DNA of 64,000 nt from positions 4,584-68,583 of the forward strand of contig DAOUBP010000083.1 of assembly GCA_034432655.1 (NCBI GenBank). Direction: 5' to 3'. The stretch is from DAOUBP01 sp034432655 (lineage in GTDB: Bacteria > Chloroflexota > Anaerolineae > CG2-30-64-16). Both the position numbers and the translations under genes were made by a program. The number at the start of each line of letters is the position of its first letter. Positions within the stretch are counted from its first letter, which is position 1. The notes below the pieces were generated by a model. That model did no database searches. It saw only the letters and a list, made by a program, of their open reading frames with translations, and was not told where the DNA came from. Positions 16,635-25,941 of the stretch are shown here, piece after piece.

Positions 16635-17051
16635 ATGGGACAAAACACTCTTGATCTGCTGGGCCAGGGGCTGATCATCACCGTGATCGGGATGAGCCTC
16701 GTCTTCGGGGCGCTGGCGTTGCTGTGGGGGATCATGCGGCTCCTGTCCCTCGTCTTCCGCGAGCAGGAAGAGGCCGTGACGCCAACGGGCCCGGAAGCGC
16801 CGACGGCCGCGGCCGGCCTCGACCAGGAGGCCGAGCTGCTGACCGCGGAGCGCGCGCAAGTGGCCGCGATCGTGGCCGGCGCGCTGCTGTCCAACGCGTT
16901 GCCGTTGCTGTTCGAGCCGCCGCCGGGGCCAACCTTCGAACACGGACGCTCGGCACCTTCCTGGGTGGTGGGCAACCGATCCCATGCCCTGCAACGCTGG
17001 CAGCCGCCACGCCGGCCCGAAAGCTACTCCGTCCCGCATAATGAGTATTGA
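16635..17051 (+). CDS. OadG/MmdD-like membrane anchor subunit
   Basis: A 138-residue protein with one N-terminal membrane helix (LIITVIGMSLVFGALALLW) then a Pro/Ala/Glu-rich cytoplasmic tail, as in the gamma/delta subunits that hold the Na+-pumping decarboxylase together. The ATG at 16635 follows GGAAG and begins just before the helix; an in-frame GTG at 16608 would add nine residues. Its C-terminus is longer and more Arg/Pro-rich than usual. It ends overlapping possible upstream starts of the biotin carrier gene. Assignment rests mainly on position and topology. Confidence 0.75.
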   Translation: MGQNTLDLLGQGLIITVIGMSLVFGALALLWGIMRLLSLVFREQEEAVTPTGPEAPTAAAGLDQEAELLTAERAQVAAIVAGALLSNALPLLFEPPPGPTFEHGRSAPSWVVGNRSHALQRWQPPRRPESYSVPHNEY

Positions 17052-17076
17052 CCATCCTACACAGCGAGGTGATCCG

Positions 17077-17535
17077 GTGCCAAGTTTTGATGTCACTATC
17101 CGCGGGAAGACCTATCACGTAGAGGTGCCGAACCCGGCTGCCTCACCCTTGGAAGTGATCGTGGACGGCCAGGCCTTTCAGGTGACGGTCGCGGGCTCTA
17201 TCCCAGCAGCGCCGCCCGTGAAGCTAGCCGAGGCTCCGCCGCCCGCGCCCCAGCCGACACCGCTGCCCCCGCTGCCCAACATCCCCATCACCAGGCCGGT
17301 GATGCCGGCCGGTGCCAACGGCGGGCTGGAGATCACATCGCCCATGCCGGGCACCATCCTGTCGGTGGAGGTCAAAGCCGGCCAGGCAGTGGCAGCGGGC
17401 CAGGTCGTGTGCGTGCTGGAAGCCATGAAAATGAAGAACCCCATCCGGGCCACGGTGGCGGGCACCGTGGCCGAAGTACTGGTGCAACCGGGGCAAACTG
17501 TAGCTTACGGCGACTTGCTGGTGAAACTGGCGTAG
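17077..17535 (+). CDS. Biotin carrier protein of the decarboxylase (MmdC-like)
   Basis: A 152-residue biotinyl protein: an N-terminal beta-rich segment, a Pro/Ala linker (about 50-80), and a C-terminal biotinyl-lipoyl domain with the biotinylation motif EAMKMKN (target Lys). The GTG at 17077 has GAGGTGA just upstream; an ATG at 17041 would overlap the preceding stop and lacks a ribosome site. Carboxyl groups from the substrate are moved by the carboxyltransferase to this biotin and released at the membrane subunit. Confidence 0.9.
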   Translation: MPSFDVTIRGKTYHVEVPNPAASPLEVIVDGQAFQVTVAGSIPAAPPVKLAEAPPPAPQPTPLPPLPNIPITRPVMPAGANGGLEITSPMPGTILSVEVKAGQAVAAGQVVCVLEAMKMKNPIRATVAGTVAEVLVQPGQTVAYGDLLVKLA

Positions 17536-17544
17536 GGGGCCGCC

Positions 17545-18699
17545 ATGCAAATCGGCTGGGACAACCTGCTCTCGATCATCGCGGCGATCACCCAGTTGAC
17601 CTGGGCCAACGTGCTCATGATCGCTGTCGGCGGCTTGCTGATCTACCTGGCGATCACAAAAGAGTACGAACCGGTGCTGCTGATCCCCATCGGGGTCGGT
17701 GCGATCCTGGCCAACATCCCAGGCGCAGGGATGGGCCTTGACCTGCGAGCTATCATGGCGGGCGAACAGGCCTCAGGGGTCTTCTATGCTCTTTACAAGG
17801 CGGGGATCGAAACCGAGCTGTTTCCCCTGCTGCTCTTCATCGGCATCGGTGCCATGACCGATTTCGGACCGTTGCTGTCCAACCCGCGCATGGTGCTGGT
17901 CGGCGCAGCCGGCCAGTTCGGCATCTTCGGCGTGCTGCTGTTGGCGCTGGCCAGCGGCCAGTTCACGTTGAACGAGGCGGCCTCCATCGGCATCATCGGG
18001 GCCATTGACGGCCCCACCAGCATCTTTGTCGCCACCAAGCTGGCGCCGCACCTCCTGGCCCCCATCGCGGTTGCGGCCTACACCTATATGAGCCTGGTGC
18101 CTATCATCCAGCCGCCGGTGATGCGCCTGCTGACCACCAAAGCCGAACGCCGCATTCACATGCCCTATGTCGAACGCCCGGTCTCCCGGCGGACGCGCAT
18201 CCTCTTTCCGGTCATCGTCACCCTGCTGACAGGCTTCCTGGCGCCCCAGGCCAGCCCCCTCATCGGTACCCTGATGTTCGGCAACCTGATGCGCGAATCC
18301 GGGGTGGTGGACCGGCTGGTGAAGACCGCCGGCAACGAGCTGGCCAACATCACGACTATCTTCCTGGGCATCACCATCGGCGCGACCATGGTCGGCGAGT
18401 CCTTCGCCAACTTACAGACGTTGATCATCCTGGTGCTGGGCGTCCTGGCTTTCGCCCTGGACACGGCCGCCGGAGTGCTGTTCGGCAAGCTGCTGAACTT
18501 GCTGACCCGAGGCCGTTTCAACCCGTTGATCGGCGCGGCCGGCATCAGCGCTTTCCCTATGGCCGCACGCGTGGTCAACCGCGTCGGGCTGGAGGAGGAT
18601 TACGGCAACTTCCTGCTGATGCACGCGATGGGGGCCAACACCGCCGGCCAGGTGGCCTCGGTGCTGGCCGGCGGGATCGTGCTGGCGCTCATGCTGTAG
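17545..18699 (+). CDS. Na+-translocating decarboxylase beta subunit (OadB/MmdB-like)
   Basis: A 384-residue polytopic membrane protein with about ten helices, starting nine bases after the biotin carrier. It decarboxylates carboxybiotin and couples this to Na+ export. Family features include the repeated glycine-rich segments GVGAILANIPG, IGIGAMTDFGPLL (the conserved Asp region), IGIIGAIDGPTSI and GAAGISAFPMAARV. It completes the set A-D-C-B, so the operon can form a full primary Na+ pump. ATG 17545 follows AGGGGGCC. Confidence 0.95.
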   Translation: MQIGWDNLLSIIAAITQLTWANVLMIAVGGLLIYLAITKEYEPVLLIPIGVGAILANIPGAGMGLDLRAIMAGEQASGVFYALYKAGIETELFPLLLFIGIGAMTDFGPLLSNPRMVLVGAAGQFGIFGVLLLALASGQFTLNEAASIGIIGAIDGPTSIFVATKLAPHLLAPIAVAAYTYMSLVPIIQPPVMRLLTTKAERRIHMPYVERPVSRRTRILFPVIVTLLTGFLAPQASPLIGTLMFGNLMRESGVVDRLVKTAGNELANITTIFLGITIGATMVGESFANLQTLIILVLGVLAFALDTAAGVLFGKLLNLLTRGRFNPLIGAAGISAFPMAARVVNRVGLEEDYGNFLLMHAMGANTAGQVASVLAGGIVLALML

Positions 18700-18722
18700 A
18701 GGGCTGCAGCGTGCGCCTCAAT

Positions 18723-19616
18723 TCACCACGGAAGGGAGAGGAAACGCCGACGGGGCGCGATGGCCTCGCGCATCGCACGAGCGTTTTGCCAGCGGTGCTC
18801 GGGGTCAATTTCCAGCGCACGCAGCACGGCACGTTCCATCTGCCGTGAGACGGTCGGGTTGACTTTGCAGATCGGCGGCACCCCGCGCGTGACCTGTAAC
18901 GACCCAGGCAACATACGCTCCACCGCGCGCGGGGGCAGGGACCCGGTGAGAAGGTAATACAACGTCGCACCCAGGCTGTAGAGATCGCTGCGTGCATCGG
19001 TGCCGGCACCGTCGGCGTACTGCTCCGGCGGCGCGTACTCCACCGTGCCCACAGCGTGGATTAACGGGCCGCTGGCCCCCAGCTGATCTCGCACCTGCTT
19101 CATCAAGCCGAAATCAATCAACATCACCCGGCCATCCGCCGCCAACATCAGGTTCTCCGGCTTGATATCACGGTGGATAATGGGCTGCGGCTGCTCATGC
19201 AGGTAGGTCAGCGCATCCAGCACCTGAATTGCCCAGCCCAACACGCGCGCTTCCTCCAACAGGTTGCCCGTTGCCAGCACCGCCTGCTGAATCGCCATCA
19301 GCGTCTGCCCCTGGATGAACTCCATCACCAGGTACTCGTTGATCTCGCTGCTGAACTGGTCGTAAATCCTGGGGATAGCAGGGTGCGACAGGGGCGCCAG
19401 CACGGCCATCTCGTGCACCAGCCGCTCGCGAATGCGATCGCGGTTGGGCGCGCAGGCCACCGGATCGAGACACGCCTCCTTGACGGCCACCCGTTGCCCC
19501 GTTTCGACCGTCTCGGCCTCGTAGATGGCGCCCATCCCGCCGCGAGCGATCTCACGGCAGACGCGGTAGGTGCCGTGGTTCCCACGCAGAATCCGATCCG
19601 TCGCAAACCCTGACAT
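18723..19616 (-). CDS. Serine/threonine protein kinase (Pkn2/Hanks type)
   Basis: A 297-residue soluble kinase domain with every Hanks motif: glycine loop IARGGMGAIYEAE, Lys in VAVKEACLD, catalytic HRDIKPEN, metal-binding DFGLMKQ, and EYAPPEQY. No membrane helix or PASTA domain follows, so it consists of the kinase domain alone. The start is uncertain: ATG 19616 has GGCAGGGG upstream, and ATG 19670 would add 18 residues. Substrates are unknown. It is convergent with the decarboxylase operon (23-base gap) and divergent from the prenyltransferase. Confidence 0.9.
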   Translation of the reverse strand: MSGFATDRILRGNHGTYRVCREIARGGMGAIYEAETVETGQRVAVKEACLDPVACAPNRDRIRERLVHEMAVLAPLSHPAIPRIYDQFSSEINEYLVMEFIQGQTLMAIQQAVLATGNLLEEARVLGWAIQVLDALTYLHEQPQPIIHRDIKPENLMLAADGRVMLIDFGLMKQVRDQLGASGPLIHAVGTVEYAPPEQYADGAGTDARSDLYSLGATLYYLLTGSLPPRAVERMLPGSLQVTRGVPPICKVNPTVSRQMERAVLRALEIDPEHRWQNARAMREAIAPRRRFLSLPW

Positions 19617-19688
19617 GGCCCCTGCCTCTTGCGCTGTGTTGAGCTCCGGTGGTTGGATTCTAGTGGACATTTTTCGGCCTGTCAACAG

Positions 19689-19717
19689 TTGACTTCCAAC
19701 TCCTGGTGGGGTATCAT
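19689..19717 (+). promoter_or_regulatory. Promoter of the UbiA-family gene
   Basis: TTGACT (19689-19694) and TATCAT (19712-19717) are 17 bases apart. AGGAG follows ten bases later, giving a very short leader. Confidence 0.7.
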
Positions 19718-19741
19718 CGGGCCCCAGGAGTTCGATCAACC

Positions 19742-20683
19742 ATGAATGAAACTACCCGAGCGAAAAGCACCGCCTTCTGGTCGGGCAGCCAGGGTGCGCT
19801 GTTGTTGAAAACCATGCGGCCCAAACAGTGGACCAAGAACATCTTTGTCTGGGCCGCGCTGGTGTTCGACGTCAAACTGTTTCAGCCCCAGCCGTTTCTG
19901 CGGACGCTGCTCACCTTTGTGCTGTTTTGTCTCATCTCCAGCGCCGTGTACATTATCAACGACCTGGTGGACATCGAAAAGGACCGGCTTCATCCCGAGA
20001 AGCGCCGCCGGCCCCTGGCGTCCGGTGACCTGAGCCCACGGCTGGCCGCCAGCGCAGCGGCTGCCCTGATCCTGATCTCGTTGCCGGCCGCGTTGTGGGC
20101 GGGGATCTGGTTGACGGCCATCCTCTACGGCTACCTGCTGTTGATGATCGCCTACTCGTTCTGGCTGAAGAACATCGTCATCGTGGATGTGATGACCATC
20201 GCCGCGGGCTTCGTGCTGCGGGTGGCAGCCGGGGTGGCCGTGGTAGAGGCGGAACGCTTCTCACCGTGGATCTATTTTTGCATGGTGCTGCTGGCTTTGT
20301 TCCTGGGCCTGGGCAAACGACGGCAGGAGATCATGTTGATGGCCGAAAACTCCGGCAACACGCGCTCGATCCTGGCCCATTACAACCTGCGCTTCGTGGA
20401 CGAGATGCTCTCGCTGGTCAGCGCGAGCACCGTACTGACATATGCGCTTTACACCTTCTCAGCCCCGAACTTGCCCTCCAATCACGCCATGATGCTCACG
20501 GTGCCCTTTGTGCTTTACGGGCTCTTCCGTTATCTCTATCTGATCCACGTGAAAGGGGAAACCGACCCGCCCGACGTGGTGGTGCTGAAAGATCGGGCGC
20601 TGCAGATAGATGCGCTGCTCTTCGGGCTGACCGTGTTCGTGGTCTTCTACGGCGAGAGTATCCTGCGCCGGTTGGGGCTATGA
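19742..20683 (+). CDS. Decaprenyl-phosphate phosphoribosyltransferase-like UbiA-family enzyme
   Basis: A 313-residue integral membrane prenyltransferase with eight to nine helices. The first Asp-rich motif is NDLVDIEKD, followed by HPEKRRRPLASG; the second motif region is near KDRALQIDALL. This set matches DPPR synthases (UbiA homologues that transfer 5-phosphoribose to polyprenyl phosphate for arabinose-type sugar donors) better than heme- or quinone-pathway UbiA enzymes. The start at ATG 19742 follows AGGAG. No DprE-type epimerase is next to it, so the pathway context here is missing. Confidence 0.85.
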   Translation: MNETTRAKSTAFWSGSQGALLLKTMRPKQWTKNIFVWAALVFDVKLFQPQPFLRTLLTFVLFCLISSAVYIINDLVDIEKDRLHPEKRRRPLASGDLSPRLAASAAAALILISLPAALWAGIWLTAILYGYLLLMIAYSFWLKNIVIVDVMTIAAGFVLRVAAGVAVVEAERFSPWIYFCMVLLALFLGLGKRRQEIMLMAENSGNTRSILAHYNLRFVDEMLSLVSASTVLTYALYTFSAPNLPSNHAMMLTVPFVLYGLFRYLYLIHVKGETDPPDVVVLKDRALQIDALLFGLTVFVVFYGESILRRLGL

Positions 20684-20685
20684 AC

Positions 20686-20716
20686 AAGAGGGCAACTCGT
20701 GTGGAGTTGCCCTCTT
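20686..20716. terminator. Hairpin between convergent genes
   Basis: A perfect 13-bp stem AAGAGGGCAACTC/GAGTTGCCCTCTT with a five-base loop begins three bases after the UbiA-family stop and ends three bases before the PHP-protein stop. It lacks a U-run but is placed to serve both strands. Its core matches the hairpin at 12339. Confidence 0.55.
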
Positions 20717-20719
20717 GCC

Positions 20720-23257
20720 CTATTTACTTTGGGACCGGGTGCGTCGCGCGCGGGTCTTGGGCTTTGCCTCGACGACGGCCGGCTCCTCGCCCTCTGCGGG
20801 TATAGCCGCCGCAGCAGGGGCTGCAGCCGAAGAGGCTGCCTCCACCGCTGCGGTCGAGGGCAGCTCCGCCGGGGCCTGGGACGGCTCCTCAGCTATAGAC
20901 GGCGCAGCGGGCTCCACTGCCGCAACCGGCGTTTCTTCCGTCGCCGAGGGCAGCTCCGCCGGGGCCTGGGACGGTTCCTCAGCCATAGACGGCGCAGCGG
21001 GCTCCACTACAGCAGCCGGCGTTTCTTCCGCCGCCGAGGGCAGCTCCGCCAGGGCCGGTGACGGCTCCTCAGCCACAGACGGCGCAGGGGGCTCCACTGC
21101 AGCAGCGGGCGTTTCTTCCGCCGCCGTAGACCCCTCAGGGGCCGCTTCCGCAACCTTCTTCTTACGGGGCGAACGGGAGCGCCGCGCCGGCCGGGAGGCC
21201 GGGGCTTCAGCGCCCGCCGCCGGGGCAGCCACAACTTCCGCAGTTGCCTCAGGGGCCGGCGCAGAGGGAACGGGTAGTTCCAGCGCTTTGGCGCCTTCGA
21301 CCAAGGACTCATCCGGCGAGATGATCATCTCATTCGCGCCGACCTGCAACGCCGCCTCCCATTCGGCCTCCAGCTCCGGCGCATGTCCCATCTCATAGGC
21401 CTGGGCCGGGCCCAGATCCTCCCGATCCTCGGCCTGAAGGAACTGAGCCCACGGGCCGGTCATGCCGTCGCTGGTGACGCCGTAAAAAACCCGGATGGTG
21501 CCGTCGGGCTGACGCAGCGCCAGGTCATAGCGCAGCTTCTTGGCCCGCCGCGCAGCCTGCCACAGGCCAAACTCGCCCCGCCACTCCACGCGGGCCGGGT
21601 CCACGGGATTCATCAGGTGCTGCGTGATGGCATAGCTCCACAGCTTGCGCGCAGAATGAATGGTCACATTCTGCACGACGTTGCCGTTGCGGAGATCGCG
21701 AATGGTGAAGTAACGGCCGCCTTTCCTCTCCTCCATGCCGATGATCTCGACGCCGATGGCCGGCAACGGCAGGCTCTCACCGGCTGCAGCAGGGGCTTGG
21801 GGCACGGCAAGGGCCACTTCAGCCGGCGCCTCTGTGACGGCCGTCGGCAGTGCGGCTTCCGCCGCGGACGACACACCCTCTGGCACGGGCGCCAACACGG
21901 CAGGCTCCTCCTTGCCGGCCGCCGACAGCGCAGCCTGGTGGCTGCTGAGGACCAGTTGCACCAGCTCGTCCCGGACCGCTTCGTTGGTCTCACCTTCCTG
22001 CCGGACGTAGATGCGCGTCTGGTTCAGCGCGTAAGGTTTGTCCGGGCCATTGGGCACGGTGGCGCGCACAATCGGCACACCCAGGCTCTGGATCACATCT
22101 ACCCGGACATCCAGCGGGGGTGTGACACTGCGTTCGATCTCGCGACGCAGCAACGCGACCGCGCTTTCCGGGTTCTCCACACCCTTCGGCGGAGTTTTGC
22201 GCGTGGCGCTGGCGCCGATGTAGATGGTGCCCCCTGCGGTGTTGGCAAACGCCACCACGTCGCACAGCACCTTGTGCAGCCGGCCGCCCTCGCGAGACAT
22301 GCTCTCGTGAAACGCCTGGACAATGGTATTGCCCTGCTCGCGCGCGGCCTCCACGTGGTCAAACGGCACCTCGGCCGGAGGGCGATAGGGCCGTGTGCGG
22401 GTGAAATCGTCCCCTTCGAACACAGCCTTCAGCGCCTCGAAGCTGACCTCCGGCAACAAGATCTCGGTGACGCGTTCCCCGATCCCCAGGCGGTTCTTGT
22501 CCTTGGGATCCCGGTTCAGGCGATGCGCGTCCGAGCCCTGGATGCAATGCATGCGCCGGGGGTATTCCGGTTTGGAACCGTCGAAGAAGCGCGCGGTCGC
22601 CCGCCTGGAGGTGCTCTCCAGGTCGGTGACCTCCAGCGCATGGAGGTTGGGGTCTTGAGTGAAGGCGATCTTCGTCTGGCCGCCGAAACTGAGGCCCTGT
22701 AGCGCAACACCGTGGGTGCTGTTAGCGTGCGCAGCAATCACGATGCCACCGGCCTCCCGGATCAGGCGGTATGCTGTGAGCACATCGGTGCTTGCGCCGA
22801 CCTCTGTGCTGCCCTCGGTTAACCGGTCATCCGGCACGTTCAGGCGCAAGAGGAGCAGTTCCAGCTTGCGCACTGAGGTCTCGGGCGGGAAGATGCCGAG
22901 GATGTGAAAACCGAACATGGCGGTGAACTCGAAACCCGGCAGCACCAAGATCTTGTCGCCGATGCGGCGATACTCGTCCAAATCTCGCCGCTCCTGGGGG
23001 CGTAGTCGGTCGTTGGCCTCCAGCCATGTCAGCCGTTCAATCTCGGCTCGCAATCTGGCGATCCCCTCAACTGTATTGTGATCGGTGATCGCCACAATAT
23101 CGAGGCCCTTCGACTCCGCCTTCTGTAGCCATTCGAGGTAAGTGACGCCCGGCTCCTGCCAGTCCGCCGATGCGGGGGTATGCAAATGAAGGTCAACCCG
23201 CCGCCAATCGCCCTCGACAGCCCGAAAGCCTTTCTTTATTCTTTTTTGGTTCGACAC
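20720..23257 (-). CDS. PHP phosphoesterase domain fused to an AlbA_2-like domain and a repeat-rich tail
   Basis: An 845-residue multidomain protein. Residues about 18-270 form a PHP hydrolase domain with metal-binding His24 and His26 (DLHLHTPAS), DH at 59-60 (AITDHN), His in AAHANS and GSDAH. About 300-430 resembles the AlbA_2/Schlafen-like domain (FHESMSREGG, AFANTAGGTIYIGAS). About 485-640 is a further conserved-looking domain with no name known to me. The rest is low complexity: basic RPARRSRSPRKKK, three 30-residue Ala/Pro/Glu repeats, and a basic tail. The start is a GTG (23257) with AAGGAG rather far upstream. PHP with AlbA_2 suggests nucleic-acid or nucleotide processing, but the substrate is unknown. 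Confidence 0.8.
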   Translation of the reverse strand: MSNQKRIKKGFRAVEGDWRRVDLHLHTPASADWQEPGVTYLEWLQKAESKGLDIVAITDHNTVEGIARLRAEIERLTWLEANDRLRPQERRDLDEYRRIGDKILVLPGFEFTAMFGFHILGIFPPETSVRKLELLLLRLNVPDDRLTEGSTEVGASTDVLTAYRLIREAGGIVIAAHANSTHGVALQGLSFGGQTKIAFTQDPNLHALEVTDLESTSRRATARFFDGSKPEYPRRMHCIQGSDAHRLNRDPKDKNRLGIGERVTEILLPEVSFEALKAVFEGDDFTRTRPYRPPAEVPFDHVEAAREQGNTIVQAFHESMSREGGRLHKVLCDVVAFANTAGGTIYIGASATRKTPPKGVENPESAVALLRREIERSVTPPLDVRVDVIQSLGVPIVRATVPNGPDKPYALNQTRIYVRQEGETNEAVRDELVQLVLSSHQAALSAAGKEEPAVLAPVPEGVSSAAEAALPTAVTEAPAEVALAVPQAPAAAGESLPLPAIGVEIIGMEERKGGRYFTIRDLRNGNVVQNVTIHSARKLWSYAITQHLMNPVDPARVEWRGEFGLWQAARRAKKLRYDLALRQPDGTIRVFYGVTSDGMTGPWAQFLQAEDREDLGPAQAYEMGHAPELEAEWEAALQVGANEMIISPDESLVEGAKALELPVPSAPAPEATAEVVAAPAAGAEAPASRPARRSRSPRKKKVAEAAPEGSTAAEETPAAAVEPPAPSVAEEPSPALAELPSAAEETPAAVVEPAAPSMAEEPSQAPAELPSATEETPVAAVEPAAPSIAEEPSQAPAELPSTAAVEAASSAAAPAAAAIPAEGEEPAVVEAKPKTRARRTRSQSK
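20855..21124 (-). repeat. Three in-frame 90-bp tandem repeats in the PHP protein tail
   Basis: Three copies of a 90-bp unit encode a 30-residue repeat (residues 712-801) of type EETPAA-VEP-APS-AEEPS-AELPS. Units 2 and 3 are nearly identical at DNA level, implying recent duplication. The segment should be disordered and acidic, between two basic stretches. Confidence 0.88.
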
Positions 23258-23303
23258 AGTGCTATAACAACCACTCCTTTCTCATGGGTTGGGCGTTTAA
23301 AAT

Positions 23304-23329
23304 CAGGCTCGGTCGTGCGACCGAGCCTG
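23304..23329 (-). terminator. Palindromic terminator downstream of lon
   Basis: A perfect 12-bp stem CAGGCTCGGTCG/CGACCGAGCCTG is followed on the minus strand by ATTTTAAA. It lies about 105 bases beyond the lon stop and about 50 bases before the PHP gene start, so it can separate the two. Confidence 0.65.
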
Positions 23330-23434
23330 AGCATTCCCAACCGGTACTAACGCGCTGAATTCAATTATGTTTACATTTGCCGTTTTGTCAAACTGACGAG
23401 GTGCGTACATGCAGCGCACAAAGCTGCGCGTTCC

Positions 23435-25924
23435 CTACGCCTCAGTCACAACCTCAACCTCATCCTCGACTTCAGCCCCAGCCTTAGCCTCGACCGGCTC
23501 ATGCCCGTTGCCGGACGGCGCCGGGGTCAGGGCCGCCGCGATCACCTCTTCCACGCGCTCCGCAAAGATGAAGTTCATCTTGTTGCGCACGGCCTCGGGC
23601 ACATCCTCCAGATCTCCTTCGTTGCGCTTGGGCAGGATGACCGTGGTGAGGCCGAACCGGCTGGCGGCCAGGACCTTCTCCTTGACCCCGCCGATGGGCA
23701 ACACCTGGCCGCGCAAGGTGATCTCGCCGGTCATCCCCACATCCTTGCGCACAGGCCGGCCGGTGAGCAGGCTGACCAGGGCTGTGGCCATGGTCACGCC
23801 CGCGCTGGGGCCGTCCTTAGGCGTGGCGCCAGCCGGGATGTGCAGGTGGATGTCGTGCTTGGCAAAGAAGTCCTCCGGGATGCCGTAATCCTTGGCCTTG
23901 CTGCGCACCCAGCTCAGAGCGGCCTGCGCCGATTCCTTCATCACGTCACCCAGTTGGCCCGTCAATGTAAAACCTTTGCCGCCCGGCATCATGGTGGCCT
24001 CCAGGAACAGCACATCGCCCCCGGTCGGGGTCCATGCCAGGCCGGTAGCCACCCCGGGGATCTCGACCCGCTCGGCCACCTCGGGCAGGAATTTGGGCCG
24101 GCCCAGGTACTGCGGCACGGACTCGGCGGTGATCACCGCAGGCTCTTTGCCGTCGCCCTGTTCGGCCACCCTGGTGGCCACCTTGCGACATATGGTGCCG
24201 ATCTGGCGCTCCAGGTTGCGCACCCCGGCCTCGCGGGTATACTCACGCACGATACGGCGGAGCGCGTCTTCCTCGAAGCGGATCTCGTGGGGCCGCAGGC
24301 CGTTCTCCCGAATCTGGCGCGGTACCAGGTAGCCCTCGGCGATCTTGACCTTTTCTTCCTCCGTGTAGGAGCTGAGCTGGATCACCTCCATGCGGTCCAA
24401 CAACGGCTGGGGGATGGTGTCCAGCCAGTTGGCCGTAGTGATGAAGAAGACCTGGCTCAAATCGAACGGCACATCCAGGTAATGATCCCGGAACTCCGCG
24501 TTTTGCTCCGGGTCCAACACCTCCAGCAACGCCGAGGAGGGATCGCCGCGAAAGTCATGGCCCAGCTTGTCCACTTCATCCAACATAAAGACCGGGTTGC
24601 GGCTCTCAGCGCGACGGATAGACTGGATGATGCGACCCGGCATAGAACCGATGTAAGTGCGCCGGAAGCCACGAATCTCCGCCTCGTCGCGGATGCCGCC
24701 CAACGCCAGCCGGATGAACTTGCGGCCCATGGCCCGGGCGATGGACTGCCCCAGTGAGGTCTTGCCGGTGCCCGGAGGACCCACAAAGCACAGGATCACC
24801 CCCTCGCGCTCACGGCGGATTGCATCCACCGGCCTGGCCTGTTCCTGATCACCGTCACCGCGGGCCTTGCGCTCCAACCGCAGCTTGCGCACCGCCAGGA
24901 ACTCCAGGATGCGGTCTTTGATCTCATCCAGGCCATAGTGATCCTCGTTCAAGACCTGCCGTGCATGGGCGATATCCAGGTTGTCCTCGGTCACCTTGTT
25001 CCAGGGCAAGCTGACCATCCAGTCCAGATAGGTTTTGATGACCGAGTACTCAGCGGCCTGGGTGGGCATCTTGCGCATGCGGTCCAGCTCGCGACGCGCC
25101 TCCTTCTCCGCCTCCTCGGGCATGCCGGCCTCGGCGATGCGGCGCTCGAATTCCTGGATCTCCGCTTCCTGCTCGTCCCCCTCACCCAACTCTTTCTGGA
25201 TGGCCTTAAGTTGCTCGCGCAGGAAGTACTCCCGCTGCATCTTGTTCATCTCGTCCTGGGCCTGCGACTGGATCTTGCGGCCCAGCTCCAATACCTCCAG
25301 CTCCTTGTTCAGGATGGAGTTGAGTTTGAGCAGCTTGGCTTTGACCGGGTTCAGTTCCAGGATCTCCTGGGCCTGTGCGGGCTCCATGCGGGTACTGGCG
25401 GCCACCAGATAGGCGAGTTGCCGCGCGCTGGTCGCGTTGATGGCCGCGGTCTCCAGCTCCTCGGGCATGTGAGGGACTAGCGAGACTAACCGCCGGAACA
25501 GCTCCAGAGTCGTCCGGGCCACCGCCTCTTGCTCCAGCGATTCCTCTTCCACGTCGGGGATCACTTCGACGCGGGCGCGCAGGTAGGGCTGCTCCTGGAT
25601 GTATTCCACGATCCGGATCCGCTCCAGGCCTTGCACGATCAGCCGGATGGAGCCGTCGGGCGCGCGCAACATGCGGTGGACGATGGCAGCCGTGCCAACG
25701 GTGTACACCTGCTCCGGGCTCGGCTCGTCAATCTCGGGGTTGCGAGAAGTGAAAAGGCCGATGATCCGATGGTCGGACGATTCAACCAGGGCATCGTCCA
25801 CCAGCCGGATAGACCGCTCCTGGCCGATGGAAAGGGGCAACCACATCATCGGGTAGACGACCACGCCCCGCAACGGCAGGATCGGCAGCTCGGTCGGAAT
25901 GCTCAACTCGAATTGATCTGTCAT
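23435..25924 (-). CDS. lon: ATP-dependent protease Lon (LonA type)
   Basis: The 829-residue protease carries the N-terminal substrate-binding domain (LPILPLRGVVVYP, about 10-210), a coiled-coil middle, an AAA+ module with Walker A GPPGTGKT and Walker B FMLDEVDK, a sensor region, and the C-terminal protease with catalytic Ser in PKDGPSAG and the partner Lys in KEKVLAA. It degrades misfolded and regulatory proteins in the cytoplasm. ATG 25924 follows AAAGGTGA. It is the second gene after hsp20, only 17 bases apart, so a heat-shock-type operon is likely. Confidence 0.97.
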   Translation of the reverse strand: MTDQFELSIPTELPILPLRGVVVYPMMWLPLSIGQERSIRLVDDALVESSDHRIIGLFTSRNPEIDEPSPEQVYTVGTAAIVHRMLRAPDGSIRLIVQGLERIRIVEYIQEQPYLRARVEVIPDVEEESLEQEAVARTTLELFRRLVSLVPHMPEELETAAINATSARQLAYLVAASTRMEPAQAQEILELNPVKAKLLKLNSILNKELEVLELGRKIQSQAQDEMNKMQREYFLREQLKAIQKELGEGDEQEAEIQEFERRIAEAGMPEEAEKEARRELDRMRKMPTQAAEYSVIKTYLDWMVSLPWNKVTEDNLDIAHARQVLNEDHYGLDEIKDRILEFLAVRKLRLERKARGDGDQEQARPVDAIRREREGVILCFVGPPGTGKTSLGQSIARAMGRKFIRLALGGIRDEAEIRGFRRTYIGSMPGRIIQSIRRAESRNPVFMLDEVDKLGHDFRGDPSSALLEVLDPEQNAEFRDHYLDVPFDLSQVFFITTANWLDTIPQPLLDRMEVIQLSSYTEEEKVKIAEGYLVPRQIRENGLRPHEIRFEEDALRRIVREYTREAGVRNLERQIGTICRKVATRVAEQGDGKEPAVITAESVPQYLGRPKFLPEVAERVEIPGVATGLAWTPTGGDVLFLEATMMPGGKGFTLTGQLGDVMKESAQAALSWVRSKAKDYGIPEDFFAKHDIHLHIPAGATPKDGPSAGVTMATALVSLLTGRPVRKDVGMTGEITLRGQVLPIGGVKEKVLAASRFGLTTVILPKRNEGDLEDVPEAVRNKMNFIFAERVEEVIAAALTPAPSGNGHEPVEAKAGAEVEDEVEVVTEA

Positions 25925-25941
25925 GGATTCACCTTTGCAAA

